Positions 1 through 7,075 of a stretch of 13,602 nt of DNA are shown piece after piece. Made by a program: the position numbers and the translations under genes. Source of the stretch: Sphingobacteriaceae bacterium UBA2059 (GTDB taxonomy: Bacteria; Bacteroidota; Bacteroidia; Sphingobacteriales; Sphingobacteriaceae). The stretch spans positions 1 to 13,602 of the forward strand of contig DDAL01000008.1 of the NCBI GenBank assembly GCA_002332615.1, in the 5' to 3' direction. A model generated the notes under the pieces. It saw only the letters and a list, made by a program, of their open reading frames with translations. It ran no database searches and was not told where the DNA came from. The number at the start of each line of letters is the position of its first letter. Position 1 is the first letter of the stretch.

Positions 1-22
1 CTACCAACTGCTCCACCCCGCA
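1..22 (-). tRNA. Partial tRNA, 5' end only; probably initiator tRNA-Met
   Basis: Read on the minus strand from 22 to 1, the sequence is TGCGGGG TG GAGC AGTTGGTAG: a seven-base acceptor arm, U8-G9, the left side of the D stem and a D loop with the GG of GGTAG. This matches the start of bacterial initiator tRNAs, which have a GCGGGG acceptor stem after a first base that is normally unpaired. The anticodon and 3' half lie outside the window, so the identity is inferred. A well-spaced Bacteroidota promoter lies about 50 bases upstream and points toward it. Confidence 0.72.
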
Positions 23-62
23 CTATCTTTTCCAACCAGTTTTTCTTTGCAAGTGTCCCTGA

Positions 63-94
63 ATTGGACTGCAAAGATATATTTCGTTTCTTTG
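63..94 (+). promoter_or_regulatory. Possible era promoter: -33 ATTG, 20-base spacer, -7 TTTCTTTG
   Basis: ATTG (63-66), a 20-base spacer and TTTCTTTG (87-94) resemble TTG / TAnnTTTG with one mismatch in the -7 box. A start near 98 would give a leader of about 27 bases before era. TATATTTC at 78-85 is another imperfect -7 box. The site overlaps the opposing tRNA promoter almost completely. Confidence 0.35.
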
Positions 95-103
95 TGCTCC
101 AAA
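72..103 (-). promoter_or_regulatory. Promoter of the tRNA: -33 TTTG, 20-base spacer, -7 TATCTTTG
   Basis: On the minus strand TTTG (103-100) is followed after exactly 20 bases by TATCTTTG (79-72). Both boxes fit the Bacteroidota primary sigma factor consensus (TTTG, about 19-21 bases, TAnnTTTG) without a mismatch. Transcription should start near 66-69, giving roughly 45 bases of 5' leader to be trimmed before the tRNA. It is the best-formed promoter in the window, which fits a highly expressed tRNA. Confidence 0.7.
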
Positions 104-124
104 TAAATTTTTATTTTTTTTAAA

Positions 125-1003
125 ATGGCACATAAAGCGGGCTTTGTAAGCCTTATAGGCAAGCCTAACGCAGGTAAATCGACTTTTATGAACGCGCTAG
201 TAGGCGAAAAGATGTCGATAATAACTCCAAAAGCGCAGACTACACGTCACCGCATACTCGGAATTGTTAACGGCCAGGACTATCAGATCGTTTTTTCGGA
301 TACTCCCGGAGTAATTCAGCCTCGCTATGAATTGCAGTCGAGTATGATGAGTATGGTGAACGAATCGCTCAATGATGCCGATATCATTCTATTCATCACC
401 GACATCAATGAGCGGCATGATGAAACGGATGTAGTTGAAAAGCTGAAGAAAGCGCAGGTACCCCTGGCTGTGATAGTAAACAAGATAGACAAGTCGACGC
501 AGGAACTTGTAGCGGACAAACTTGCTTACTGGCAGGAGCAGCTTAATCCGGCAGCGACCTTTGCTGCTTCGGCTTTACACGGGCATAACATCGATGCCAT
601 TATGAACTTTGTAGTCGAGCACCTGCCCGAGCATCCAGCCTATTATACTGAAGATACCCTTACCGACCGCAGCGAGCGCTTCTTTGTGTCTGAAATTATA
701 AGAGAAAAAATATTTAAGCTCTATGAAAAGGAAATTCCTTACAGCACAGAGGTGATCATTACCTCGTTTAAGGAAGAATCTAAAATAACCCGCATAAGTG
801 CGGAGATCATTGTTGAACGCGACTCACAAAAGAACATCCTCATAGGGCCCGGAGGTGAGATGATGAAAAAAGTAGGCACCTACGCGCGTAAGGACATAGA
901 AGAATTTCTGGATAAAAAAGTATTTCTGGAACTATTTGTAAAGGTTTTACCCGACTGGCGAAACAGGAAAAACTATCTTAAAAGCTTTGGGTACGAAGAC
1001 TAA
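125..1003 (+). CDS. era: GTPase Era
   Basis: Era is an essential GTPase that binds the 3' end of 16S rRNA and helps mature the 30S subunit. The 292-residue product is of normal length. The GTPase domain shows G1 GKPNAGKS (residues 12-19), G2 Thr40, G3 DTPG (59-62), G4 NKID (119-122) and G5 SAL (149-151). A C-terminal KH domain (about 200-290) binds RNA; its signature loop is GPGGEMMKKVG (241-251), with proline where many Era proteins have lysine or histidine. The ATG follows an A/T-rich stretch with no Shine-Dalgarno sequence, which is usual in this phylum. recO follows after nine bases, so the two are probably co-transcribed; the pairing of era and recO is common in bacteria. The head-to-head partner is the tRNA at the left edge. 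Confidence 0.97.
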   Translation: MAHKAGFVSLIGKPNAGKSTFMNALVGEKMSIITPKAQTTRHRILGIVNGQDYQIVFSDTPGVIQPRYELQSSMMSMVNESLNDADIILFITDINERHDETDVVEKLKKAQVPLAVIVNKIDKSTQELVADKLAYWQEQLNPAATFAASALHGHNIDAIMNFVVEHLPEHPAYYTEDTLTDRSERFFVSEIIREKIFKLYEKEIPYSTEVIITSFKEESKITRISAEIIVERDSQKNILIGPGGEMMKKVGTYARKDIEEFLDKKVFLELFVKVLPDWRNRKNYLKSFGYED

Positions 1004-1012
1004 TAAGGAGCT

Positions 1013-1741
1013 ATGCTTCAAAAAACCAGAGGAATAGTATTCAAAGTAACCAACTACTCGGAAACGAGCGTTATCGCGCAGGTTTTTACAGAGAAGTTCG
1101 GGCTCCAGTCGTATATGCTCAATGGCGTAAAAAAACCAAAAGCAAAGGTAAGGATGAGTATGCTTCAGCCTCTTCACCTGCTTGACATGGTTGTTTATCA
1201 TAAAGCAGACGGAGGTATACAGCGTGTTGCAGAATTACGGAATTCTCCTGCCTATCTACACATTCCTTATGATATTGTAAAGAGTTCTCTGGTACTTTTT
1301 TTAAACGAGATCTTGTATAAAAGCATTAAGCTTCAACCCTCCGATGAGCACCTGTTTGAATACATTTTTAACAGTCTGGAGTTTTTAGACAGCAGCCACG
1401 ATGGACTAGGCAACTTCCATTTGCACTTTTTGCTGCATCTAAGCCGCTATATGGGCTTTTTTCCAGACAAGGCAAACATTGCTACCTCCAATTACTTCGA
1501 CCTCTCTGAGGGTCGTTTTCTTAGTTCAGCTCCTCTGCATCCCCATGTTATAGATACACCTATGTTGCCTGCATTTAAAAAACTGCTGACTACCGGACGA
1601 GGCGAGTTAAGCACAATAAAGCTCAACCATGCTCAGCGAATGGACTTGTTAAGGAAGCTGCTGGATTACTACAGGTTTCACATTGGTATGATGGGAGCAA
1701 TCAAGTCCCTTCCGGTTCTTGAAGAGATTATGAAAGATTAA
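1013..1741 (+). CDS. recO: DNA repair protein RecO
   Basis: RecO works with RecR and RecF to load RecA onto SSB-coated single-stranded DNA in recombinational repair. The 242-residue product has the N-terminal OB-fold pattern (TRGIVFKVTNYSETSVIAQV, residues 5-24, then a second strand region around 31-65) and a helical C-terminal region, as in the family. It contains no cysteine, so the four-cysteine zinc site of some RecO proteins is absent; this is common in Bacteroidota. AAGGAG lies just before the start but only two bases from the ATG, too close for a standard ribosome binding site, so it may be chance. The gene follows era after nine bases and ends at a hairpin shared with the convergent response regulator gene. 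Confidence 0.93.
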   Translation: MLQKTRGIVFKVTNYSETSVIAQVFTEKFGLQSYMLNGVKKPKAKVRMSMLQPLHLLDMVVYHKADGGIQRVAELRNSPAYLHIPYDIVKSSLVLFLNEILYKSIKLQPSDEHLFEYIFNSLEFLDSSHDGLGNFHLHFLLHLSRYMGFFPDKANIATSNYFDLSEGRFLSSAPLHPHVIDTPMLPAFKKLLTTGRGELSTIKLNHAQRMDLLRKLLDYYRFHIGMMGAIKSLPVLEEIMKD

Positions 1742-1770
1742 CAGCGTTTTACTTTAAAACCACGCTGTTA
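1739..1770. terminator. Hairpin containing both convergent stop codons (recO and response regulator)
   Basis: TAACAGCG (1739-1746) and CGCTGTTA (1763-1770) form a perfect 8-bp inverted repeat. Inside it TTTTA (1747-1751) pairs with TAAAA (1755-1759) around a CTT loop, leaving only CCA unpaired, so the whole can form a 13-bp stem with one bulge. The recO stop (1739-1741) and the opposing gene's stop (1749-1751) both lie within it. No long T-run follows on either strand, so its strength as an intrinsic terminator is uncertain. Confidence 0.55.
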
Positions 1771-2111
1771 ACAACCTTTTCAAGCTCAGTTAAATCAAAG
1801 GGCTTTTCAAGATAGGCATCTGCCCCGGCTTCTTTGGCAAGGCCTGCAATATCACTATTAGCAGAAAAATAGATAACCGGAATATGATTAAGGTCGGCGG
1901 TGCTTTTAAGTGTTTGAGTTGCTACCTTACCCCCGCTGTCAGGAATCCAATTATCCATCAGAATAACGTCGGGCATTAGAGCACTTACTTTTTCAATGAT
2001 ATTTGAACATTCGGAATAAGATGTAACATCCCAGCCCTGCTCTTCAAGTATGTACGATGCTATGGCCAGAATATCCTCGTCATCGTCAAAAATAAGTATA
2101 CGTTTAGACAT
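1749..2111 (-). CDS. Single-domain response regulator (CheY-like receiver)
   Basis: The 120-residue product is one receiver domain with no output domain. The acidic pocket is DDDED (9-13), the phospho-acceptor is Asp53 (ILMDNWIPDSGG), the switch Ser is Ser83 (IYFSAN) and the conserved Lys is Lys103 in EKPF, so all the key residues for phosphorylation are present. Such proteins pass phosphate to or from a histidine kinase or phosphotransfer protein and act by protein contact. No histidine kinase or other two-component gene is in the window, so its partner is unknown. It lies 77 bases downstream of the NlpC/P60 gene on the same strand and could be read with it or from its own start; only an imperfect -7 box (TTAATTTG, 2146-2139) is visible. 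Confidence 0.9.
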   Translation of the reverse strand: MSKRILIFDDDEDILAIASYILEEQGWDVTSYSECSNIIEKVSALMPDVILMDNWIPDSGGKVATQTLKSTADLNHIPVIYFSANSDIAGLAKEAGADAYLEKPFDLTELEKVVNSVVLK

Positions 2112-2188
2112 AAGTATTTTCTTTAAACCTTAAGCCTGCAAATTAAGGCAATTATTTCATAAGTTTTATATACATCTTAACCCCTGGT

Positions 2189-2767
2189 TCAGGGCTGTAT
2201 AAGGCGCACAACTTTCACAAACCTCCGCCGGTAAGCTTCGCTAAGTGGGGTTTCGGTAACCCCATATTCTCTTCCTGAAGTGCTGTGCAGAAAAGTAAAA
2301 GCTTCGCCCGGCATGGAACTTACAATACCACTATGACCCACAGAGCGGGAGCCGGGAGCGGTTCCTGTAAAAATTATTATATCGCCGGGCAGTGCTTCAT
2401 CGATCGTAACTGCCTTGCCTGCTCCAGCCAGACCAGCCGAGCTTCTGGGAACATTTATATTCAAAGAAGTAAACACATGATATATAAAGCCCGAGCAGTC
2501 AAAACCCTGCCCAGGGCTACTGGCTGCATATTTATACTTTATACCCTTAAGGCTTTTTCCATATTCTACAATACGGGCACGAAGTGATTCTGCCATTGAA
2601 GGCAATTCTTCAGGATAAGTCTCGACTCTTTCCTTATGAAAAGCTCCCATGCGGCAGTCAAAAGACAGGTCTTCGGGATGAGATAGGAGCGCATAAGCTG
2701 CAGGGATAGTTAAGCAGCTTAATGAGCCTATAAGACACCAAGCAAAAAATACGGCTAATCTATCCAC
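2189..2767 (-). CDS. Secreted NlpC/P60 (C40) cell-wall hydrolase
   Basis: A 192-residue protein with an N-terminal hydrophobic stretch (about 4-26, possible cleavage after Ala26 in AYA) and a C-terminal NlpC/P60 domain. The catalytic residues are visible: Cys91 in FDCSGF, His145 in GHSGIV and a third polar residue, probably His161 in FLHSTS. Proteins of this family are papain-like endopeptidases that cut peptidoglycan stem peptides, usually in the periplasm; the exact bond cannot be told. The start is GTG at 2767, inside the last codons of serS, so the genes overlap by 13 bases. The only internal ATG (Met41) would remove the signal sequence. I see no proper lipobox, although Cys11 and Cys18 lie in the hydrophobic stretch. 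After the stop there is only a 5-bp hairpin (CCCTG/CAGGG, 2182-2194) with no T-run. Confidence 0.85.
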   Translation of the reverse strand: MDRLAVFFAWCLIGSLSCLTIPAAYALLSHPEDLSFDCRMGAFHKERVETYPEELPSMAESLRARIVEYGKSLKGIKYKYAASSPGQGFDCSGFIYHVFTSLNINVPRSSAGLAGAGKAVTIDEALPGDIIIFTGTAPGSRSVGHSGIVSSMPGEAFTFLHSTSGREYGVTETPLSEAYRRRFVKVVRLIQP

Positions 2768-4026
2768 GCAAATTTTGTATAAGGAACAAGCGCTTCAGGT
2801 ATTCTGATACCTCTCTCAGTTTGATTATTCTCCAGCAAAGAAGCCACAATACGAGGAAGGGCCAATGCGCTTCCGTTAAGTGTATGCGCCAGCTGCGCCT
2901 TCCCTTCTTTTCCTTTAAAACGGAGCTTCAGGCGGTTAGCCTGAAACGTTTCAAAGTTAGAAACAGATGAAACTTCAAGCCAGCGCTCCTGGGCAGCACA
3001 CCATACTTCCATATCGTATGTAAGAGCCGAGGCAAAACTCATATCGCCTCCGCACAGTCTGAGCACCCGGTAAGGCAATTCAAGTTTTTGCAGTAAAGAC
3101 TGCACATAGCCACTCATTTGTTCCAGCGTTTCATAAGACTTGTCAGGGTGCGCTATCTGAACTATTTCCACTTTGTCAAACTGATGCAGCCTGTTCAACC
3201 CCCTTACGTGTGCGCCGTAGGAACCTGCCTCACGGCGGAAACAAGGAGTATAAGCACAGTTTTTAACCGGCAAATCTTCTTCTTTTAAAATAACATCCCT
3301 GTACAAATTGGTTACCGGAACTTCAGCTGTAGGAACAAGGTACAGGTTGTCTCCTGTTACATGATACATCTGCCCTTCCTTATCAGGCAACTGTCCGGTA
3401 CCAAAGCCTGATGCCTCATTTACCAGCACAGGAGGCTGAACTTCAAGATAGCCTTCCTTTTCAGCATGATCTAAAAAGAAGTTTATCAGAGCGCGCTGCA
3501 GTTTAGCGCCTTTACCCTTATAAACCGGAAAACCGGCGCCCGTAATTTTATTTCCGAGTTCAAAGTCAATAATATCATACTTAGAGGCCAGCTCCCAGTG
3601 CGGCAATGCGTCCGCATGCAGAGCGGGCACTGAGCCATACTCAAACGCAACTTCATTCTCCTCCGGGCTCTTACCCCGCGGCACAGACGCATGAGGAAGA
3701 TTAGGAAGAACAACAAGCTTTTGATAAAGCTCCTCTTCAACCTGCGCAAGCTTTTCGCTCATTTCTTTTATCCGCTCTTTCAGCACCGGAGTTTTATCTT
3801 TAAGCGCCTGCGCTTCTTCCTTTCCGCCACTTCGCATGAGCTCGCCAATTTGCTTTGCAATTGAGTTCGATTCGGATAAAACAGCGTCAAGCTCTGTTTG
3901 CGTACGGCGCCTTTCATCATCAAGTGAAAGAACTTCATCTACCAATTCGGGCTGTTTAAAATTCTTCACAGCCAAACGCTCTAAAACGTTGTCCCTGTTT
4001 TCGCGGATATAACTAACTTGCAGCAT
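2755..4026 (-). CDS. serS: Serine--tRNA ligase
   Basis: SerRS charges tRNA-Ser (and tRNA-Sec) with serine using ATP, in the cytoplasm. The 423-residue length is normal for the bacterial type. The N-terminal part (about 30-105) is the charged helical hairpin that grips the long variable arm of tRNA-Ser. The class II core follows: the TxE serine-site loop as TAEVP (233-237), motif 2 as CFRREAGSYG (262-271) with the following HVRGLNRLHQFDKVE region, and motif 3 as NGSALALPR (384-392). The ATG at 4026 lies about 17 bases after an exact -7 box. The 3' end overlaps the GTG start of the NlpC/P60 gene, suggesting translational coupling. It is divergent from rsmI across a 72-base gap. Confidence 0.97.
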   Translation of the reverse strand: MLQVSYIRENRDNVLERLAVKNFKQPELVDEVLSLDDERRRTQTELDAVLSESNSIAKQIGELMRSGGKEEAQALKDKTPVLKERIKEMSEKLAQVEEELYQKLVVLPNLPHASVPRGKSPEENEVAFEYGSVPALHADALPHWELASKYDIIDFELGNKITGAGFPVYKGKGAKLQRALINFFLDHAEKEGYLEVQPPVLVNEASGFGTGQLPDKEGQMYHVTGDNLYLVPTAEVPVTNLYRDVILKEEDLPVKNCAYTPCFRREAGSYGAHVRGLNRLHQFDKVEIVQIAHPDKSYETLEQMSGYVQSLLQKLELPYRVLRLCGGDMSFASALTYDMEVWCAAQERWLEVSSVSNFETFQANRLKLRFKGKEGKAQLAHTLNGSALALPRIVASLLENNQTERGIRIPEALVPYTKFAWID

Positions 4027-4031
4027 AATTG

Positions 4032-4039
4032 TAAATTTG
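4032..4039 (+). promoter_or_regulatory. Possible -7 box for the rsmI operon (TAAATTTG)
   Basis: TAAATTTG read rightward matches TAnnTTTG exactly. Transcription would begin near 4043-4046, with a leader of about 55 bases before rsmI. No -33 box is seen at the expected spacing. A weaker alternative is TTAGTTTG (4074-4081). It lies back to back with the serS box within 20 bases, so the two genes may compete for RNA polymerase. Confidence 0.35.
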
Positions 4040-4043
4040 CAAA

Positions 4044-4051
4044 CAAAGATA
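4044..4051 (-). promoter_or_regulatory. -7 box for serS (TATCTTTG)
   Basis: TATCTTTG read leftward matches TAnnTTTG exactly, 17 bases before the serS ATG. Transcription would start near 4038-4041, giving a leader of roughly 12-15 bases. No TTG-type -33 box is seen at the usual distance. Confidence 0.5.
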
Positions 4052-4098
4052 TAAACACTTTGCGGTTTGTTGCTTAGTTTGAAAGAGCTTAATAGACA

Positions 4099-4767
4099 AT
4101 GAGTAAATTATTTCTTGTACCCACCCCCATCGGAAATCTCGAAGATATAACCCTCAGGGCCATAAGGATACTACGAGAGGCCGATGTTCTGCTGGCCGAA
4201 GACACAAGGACAAGTGCTCATTTGTTAAAGCACCTGGGCATTGACAAAAAGGTATTTTCTCATCATCAGCATAACGAGCACAAAGCCACCGCTGAGATCA
4301 TCCGCTTTTTAAAAGAAGGCAAAACAGTTGCCCTTATATCCGATGCAGGCACTCCCGCGATATCCGACCCCGGCTTTTATTTACTTCGCGAAGCAGTGCT
4401 AAACAATATTGACATTGAGTGCCTGCCGGGCGCTACAGCGTTTGTCCCCGCCCTGGTAAATTCTTCCCTGCCTACCGACCGCTTTGTGTTTGAAGGATTC
4501 TTACCCGTAAAGAAAGGTCGCCAGACGCGTCTTAAAGAACTGGCCGGGGAAGAACGCACGATTATACTTTACGAATCGCCTCATCGTTTATTAAAAACAC
4601 TTGATGAGCTGATGGCTTTTTTGGGCGAAGAAAGGCAGGCTTCAGTATCCCGTGAGCTTACAAAATTGTTTGAAGAAACGGTAAGAGGCACGCTGGCCGA
4701 AATAAAGAATCATTTTCTTAATAATACCTTAAAAGGAGAGTTCGTAATTTGCGTTAAAGGAAAATAA
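4099..4767 (+). CDS. rsmI: 16S rRNA (cytidine(1402)-2'-O)-methyltransferase RsmI
   Basis: RsmI uses S-adenosylmethionine to 2'-O-methylate C1402 in the decoding centre of 16S rRNA. The 222-residue product has the SAM-dependent tetrapyrrole-methylase fold with the RsmI signatures PTPIGNL (8-14), EDTRTS (34-39), SDAGTPAISDPG (81-92), LPGATA (109-114) and YESPHR (158-163). It is shorter than the E. coli enzyme (about 286 residues) because the extra C-terminal segment is missing; this short form is usual in Bacteroidota. It is the first gene of a compact operon, with the PH-SHOCT gene four bases later. It sits opposite serS, so a translation-related pair shares this promoter region. Confidence 0.96.
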   Translation: MSKLFLVPTPIGNLEDITLRAIRILREADVLLAEDTRTSAHLLKHLGIDKKVFSHHQHNEHKATAEIIRFLKEGKTVALISDAGTPAISDPGFYLLREAVLNNIDIECLPGATAFVPALVNSSLPTDRFVFEGFLPVKKGRQTRLKELAGEERTIILYESPHRLLKTLDELMAFLGEERQASVSRELTKLFEETVRGTLAEIKNHFLNNTLKGEFVICVKGK

Positions 4768-4771
4768 ACTT

Positions 4772-5386
4772 ATGGAAATCGAAAAACTTATCACTGACGA
4801 TCAGGACGTTAAAAGTGTAGAAAAAGCAGTAAGTAAGCTCACTGACATGCTCGGGCCAGAGGAAACCATTCAGTACATAGCGGTACAAAAGATGCCTGCG
4901 GTCAATCTTATTCCCTCTTCGGCTATTATCACCGATAAGCGCCTCATCTTTTGCATTCCGGCCAACCTTGGGCTTACCACCAACTTCATTATTTATTCAT
5001 GGAAAGACGTTAAAGAGGTGAGCTTTAAAGAAGAGTTCTTCGGCGCCCGGTTTACTGCGGTGCCTTTACGGGGCGAAAGCCATACCATTGACTATATACC
5101 CAAGGTACAGGCACGGAAGCTTTACCAGTATTCAAACCAGAATATCGAACCGCTTTCAGAAGATCAGAGGCAGACTGATAATGCAGTCATTCCTGAAAGC
5201 CCAGCAGATCAGCCCGGCAGCGAACCTGTCGAGATGCCCTTCTATGAAAGCCCGGCCCCCGTTATGCAGGAGCACGAAGACGAAATCACCGCCCGGCTTC
5301 AAAAGCTTAAGAGCCTGTATGAAAAAGAACTGATAAGTCCCGAAGAATACGAAAGCAAAAAAACAGACATACTATCTCAGTTGTAA
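4772..5386 (+). CDS. PH-like domain protein with C-terminal SHOCT motif
   Basis: The 204-residue protein has no assigned function. Residues about 28-125 have the alternating strand pattern of a bacterial PH domain, including the AIITDKRLIF stretch (51-60) typical of these domains, and a following segment (IIYSWKDVKEVSF) matching the strand pair seen after it. A proline- and acid-rich linker (about 126-168) leads to a C-terminal SHOCT motif, DEITARLQKLKSLYEKELIS then PEEYESKKTDIL (170-201). SHOCT is a short helical motif found at the end of many membrane-linked bacterial proteins and thought to mediate protein contacts. There is no signal peptide or membrane segment, so it is probably cytoplasmic or peripheral to the membrane. 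It sits four bases after rsmI and one base before lnt, so the three are surely co-transcribed. The function is unknown; a link to Lnt or the membrane is only suggested by position. Confidence 0.8.
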   Translation: MEIEKLITDDQDVKSVEKAVSKLTDMLGPEETIQYIAVQKMPAVNLIPSSAIITDKRLIFCIPANLGLTTNFIIYSWKDVKEVSFKEEFFGARFTAVPLRGESHTIDYIPKVQARKLYQYSNQNIEPLSEDQRQTDNAVIPESPADQPGSEPVEMPFYESPAPVMQEHEDEITARLQKLKSLYEKELISPEEYESKKTDILSQL

Positions 5387-5387
5387 C

Positions 5388-7028
5388 GTGAAAAGAAACT
5401 ACATTCTGGCCCTTGCCAGCGCATTTATACTTTGGCTGGCCTGGCCGCCAATGCCCTATACGTCCCTTTTACTTCTGGTAGGCTTCGTTCCATTGTTGCG
5501 GGCGGTAGAAAATCTTATAGATAGGGGGTATCCGGGCACAGGCAAGAAAGTTTTTTTATTAAGTTTCCTCAGCTTTTTCTTATGGAATACCGCTTCCATA
5601 TACTGGGTATATAATTCAGTAAGTTCGGTTTTGCCCTCCTGGATAGCCATTTTAATATCTTTAATCCCCTATGCGCTCGGGGCCTCCCTCATGGCCCTTG
5701 TCTTTTGGCTTTATTACCAGCTGCGCAAGCGCTCCGCAAAGCGCTGGGCCTATCCCGGCCTGATATGTTTTTGGATAGGCTACGAGTTTCTACATCAAAG
5801 CTGGGATCTTGCCTTCCCCTGGATGACCCTCGGCAACGGCTTTGCACTAAGCCACCAGCTCGTACAATGGTACGAATATACCGGAGTTTTTGGAGGCACG
5901 CTGTGGATATGGATCGCTAACATTCTTGCTTTTGAGTTAAGCATGCAGCAGGAAACAAGCCCTCAGGCATTAAAGTTCAAAAAAAAGTACAGCCTCGTGC
6001 TGGCTCTCTGGGTGCTTTTACCGCTTACGATATCGCTAATAATCTATAGCTCCTACAAAGAAAAGCCCAACCCGGCCAATGTAGTAGTCGTACAACCCAA
6101 TCTAGATCCATATGAGCGCTGGAGAAGCATTTCGAAGTCTGAACAGCTGGAGCAGCTTATCCGCCTTTCCGACTCGCTTGGCCAGGCTAATACCGAGTAC
6201 TTTATCTGGCCCGAAACAGCCATATCAGAGCAGACAAACGAGGAGCAGATACATCATAACGCCTCCTTTCTAGCCGTTCAGAGCTTTTTAAGCAAATACA
6301 AAAACGGCAATCTGCTCTCCGGCATAGAAAGTTATCTTATTTACGAGTCGCCCAAAACCCCCACTGCCAAGCCGCTGCAAGACGGAAGATACTGGGATTA
6401 TTTCAATGCAGCCGTAAATATTGAAAACTCATCGAGAGTGCAGTTTTACCACAAGTCAAAGCTTGTTCCCGGAGTAGAGATGCTGCCTTTTGCGGGCACA
6501 CTGGCCTTTATGAAACCCGTATTTGCTGCCTTCGGTGGATCTTCGGGCGGAGTAGGCCGCCAGGAAAAACCTTCGGTATTTTACAGCCAGAGCGGCATAG
6601 GAGCAGCCCCTGTAATCTGCTATGAATCTATATGGGGAGAATATGTGAGCAATTATGTGGAACAGGGCGCGCAGTTCATAGCTATTGTAACAAATGATGG
6701 CTGGTGGGGCAATACATCCGGCAAAGATCAGCATATGCTTTATGCAAAGCTACGGGCTATAGAGACACGCCGCTGGGTGGCCAGGTCGGCAAACACAGGC
6801 ATATCGTGCTTTATCAATCAAAAAGGAGATATTACCCAAAAAACTAAATGGTGGGTAGCCACGGCCCTTAAAGAAGACATCAATTTAAACGATGATATTA
6901 CCTTTTATACCGCTTATGGCGACTATATAGCCCGCACAGCCACGGTAGGCAGCCTGCTATTTATTCTTTTTATGCTGTTTAAAGTATTCAGAGATAGAAA
7001 AACCCGCAGACTGGTACCTCGCAGATAG
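5388..7028 (+). CDS. lnt: Apolipoprotein N-acyltransferase Lnt
   Basis: Lnt transfers a fatty acid from a phospholipid to the amino group of the N-terminal Cys of lipoproteins, the last step of lipoprotein maturation at the inner membrane. The 546-residue product has hydrophobic segments in its first 220 residues and one near the C-terminus (about 517-533). Between them lies the nitrilase-type domain with its Glu-Lys-Cys triad: Glu276 in WPETAIS, Lys356 in FYHKSKLVPGVE and Cys411 in PVICYESIWGE, with Glu364 and Glu413 matching further conserved acidic residues. Its length is close to that of the E. coli enzyme (512). The start is GTG at 5388, one base after the PH-SHOCT stop, with no separate ribosome binding site, pointing to translational coupling. 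The final residues are strongly basic. Confidence 0.95.
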   Translation: MKRNYILALASAFILWLAWPPMPYTSLLLLVGFVPLLRAVENLIDRGYPGTGKKVFLLSFLSFFLWNTASIYWVYNSVSSVLPSWIAILISLIPYALGASLMALVFWLYYQLRKRSAKRWAYPGLICFWIGYEFLHQSWDLAFPWMTLGNGFALSHQLVQWYEYTGVFGGTLWIWIANILAFELSMQQETSPQALKFKKKYSLVLALWVLLPLTISLIIYSSYKEKPNPANVVVVQPNLDPYERWRSISKSEQLEQLIRLSDSLGQANTEYFIWPETAISEQTNEEQIHHNASFLAVQSFLSKYKNGNLLSGIESYLIYESPKTPTAKPLQDGRYWDYFNAAVNIENSSRVQFYHKSKLVPGVEMLPFAGTLAFMKPVFAAFGGSSGGVGRQEKPSVFYSQSGIGAAPVICYESIWGEYVSNYVEQGAQFIAIVTNDGWWGNTSGKDQHMLYAKLRAIETRRWVARSANTGISCFINQKGDITQKTKWWVATALKEDINLNDDITFYTAYGDYIARTATVGSLLFILFMLFKVFRDRKTRRLVPRR

Positions 7029-7031
7029 CAG

Positions 7032-7075
7032 CTTAAGCAGGCAGGAGTTAAAGACAGAGCCCCTTAAGGATTTTT
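7032..7075 (+). terminator. Weak candidate terminator after lnt
   Basis: CTTAAG (7032-7037) and CTTAAG (7063-7068), each palindromic, can pair across 25 bases to form a 6-bp stem; the right arm is followed by GA and five T (7071-7075). The short stem and long loop make this weak. The right arm overlaps the stop of the convergent gene. Confidence 0.25.

Noticed and set aside
1005..1010. AAGGAG before recO as a ribosome binding site
   Set aside because: It is only two bases from the ATG, too close for standard use, and this phylum rarely relies on Shine-Dalgarno pairing.
2704..2767. Lipobox in the NlpC/P60 signal sequence
   Set aside because: The residues before Cys11 (FAW) and Cys18 (SLS) do not fit the lipobox pattern; a normal signal peptide ending in AYA fits better.
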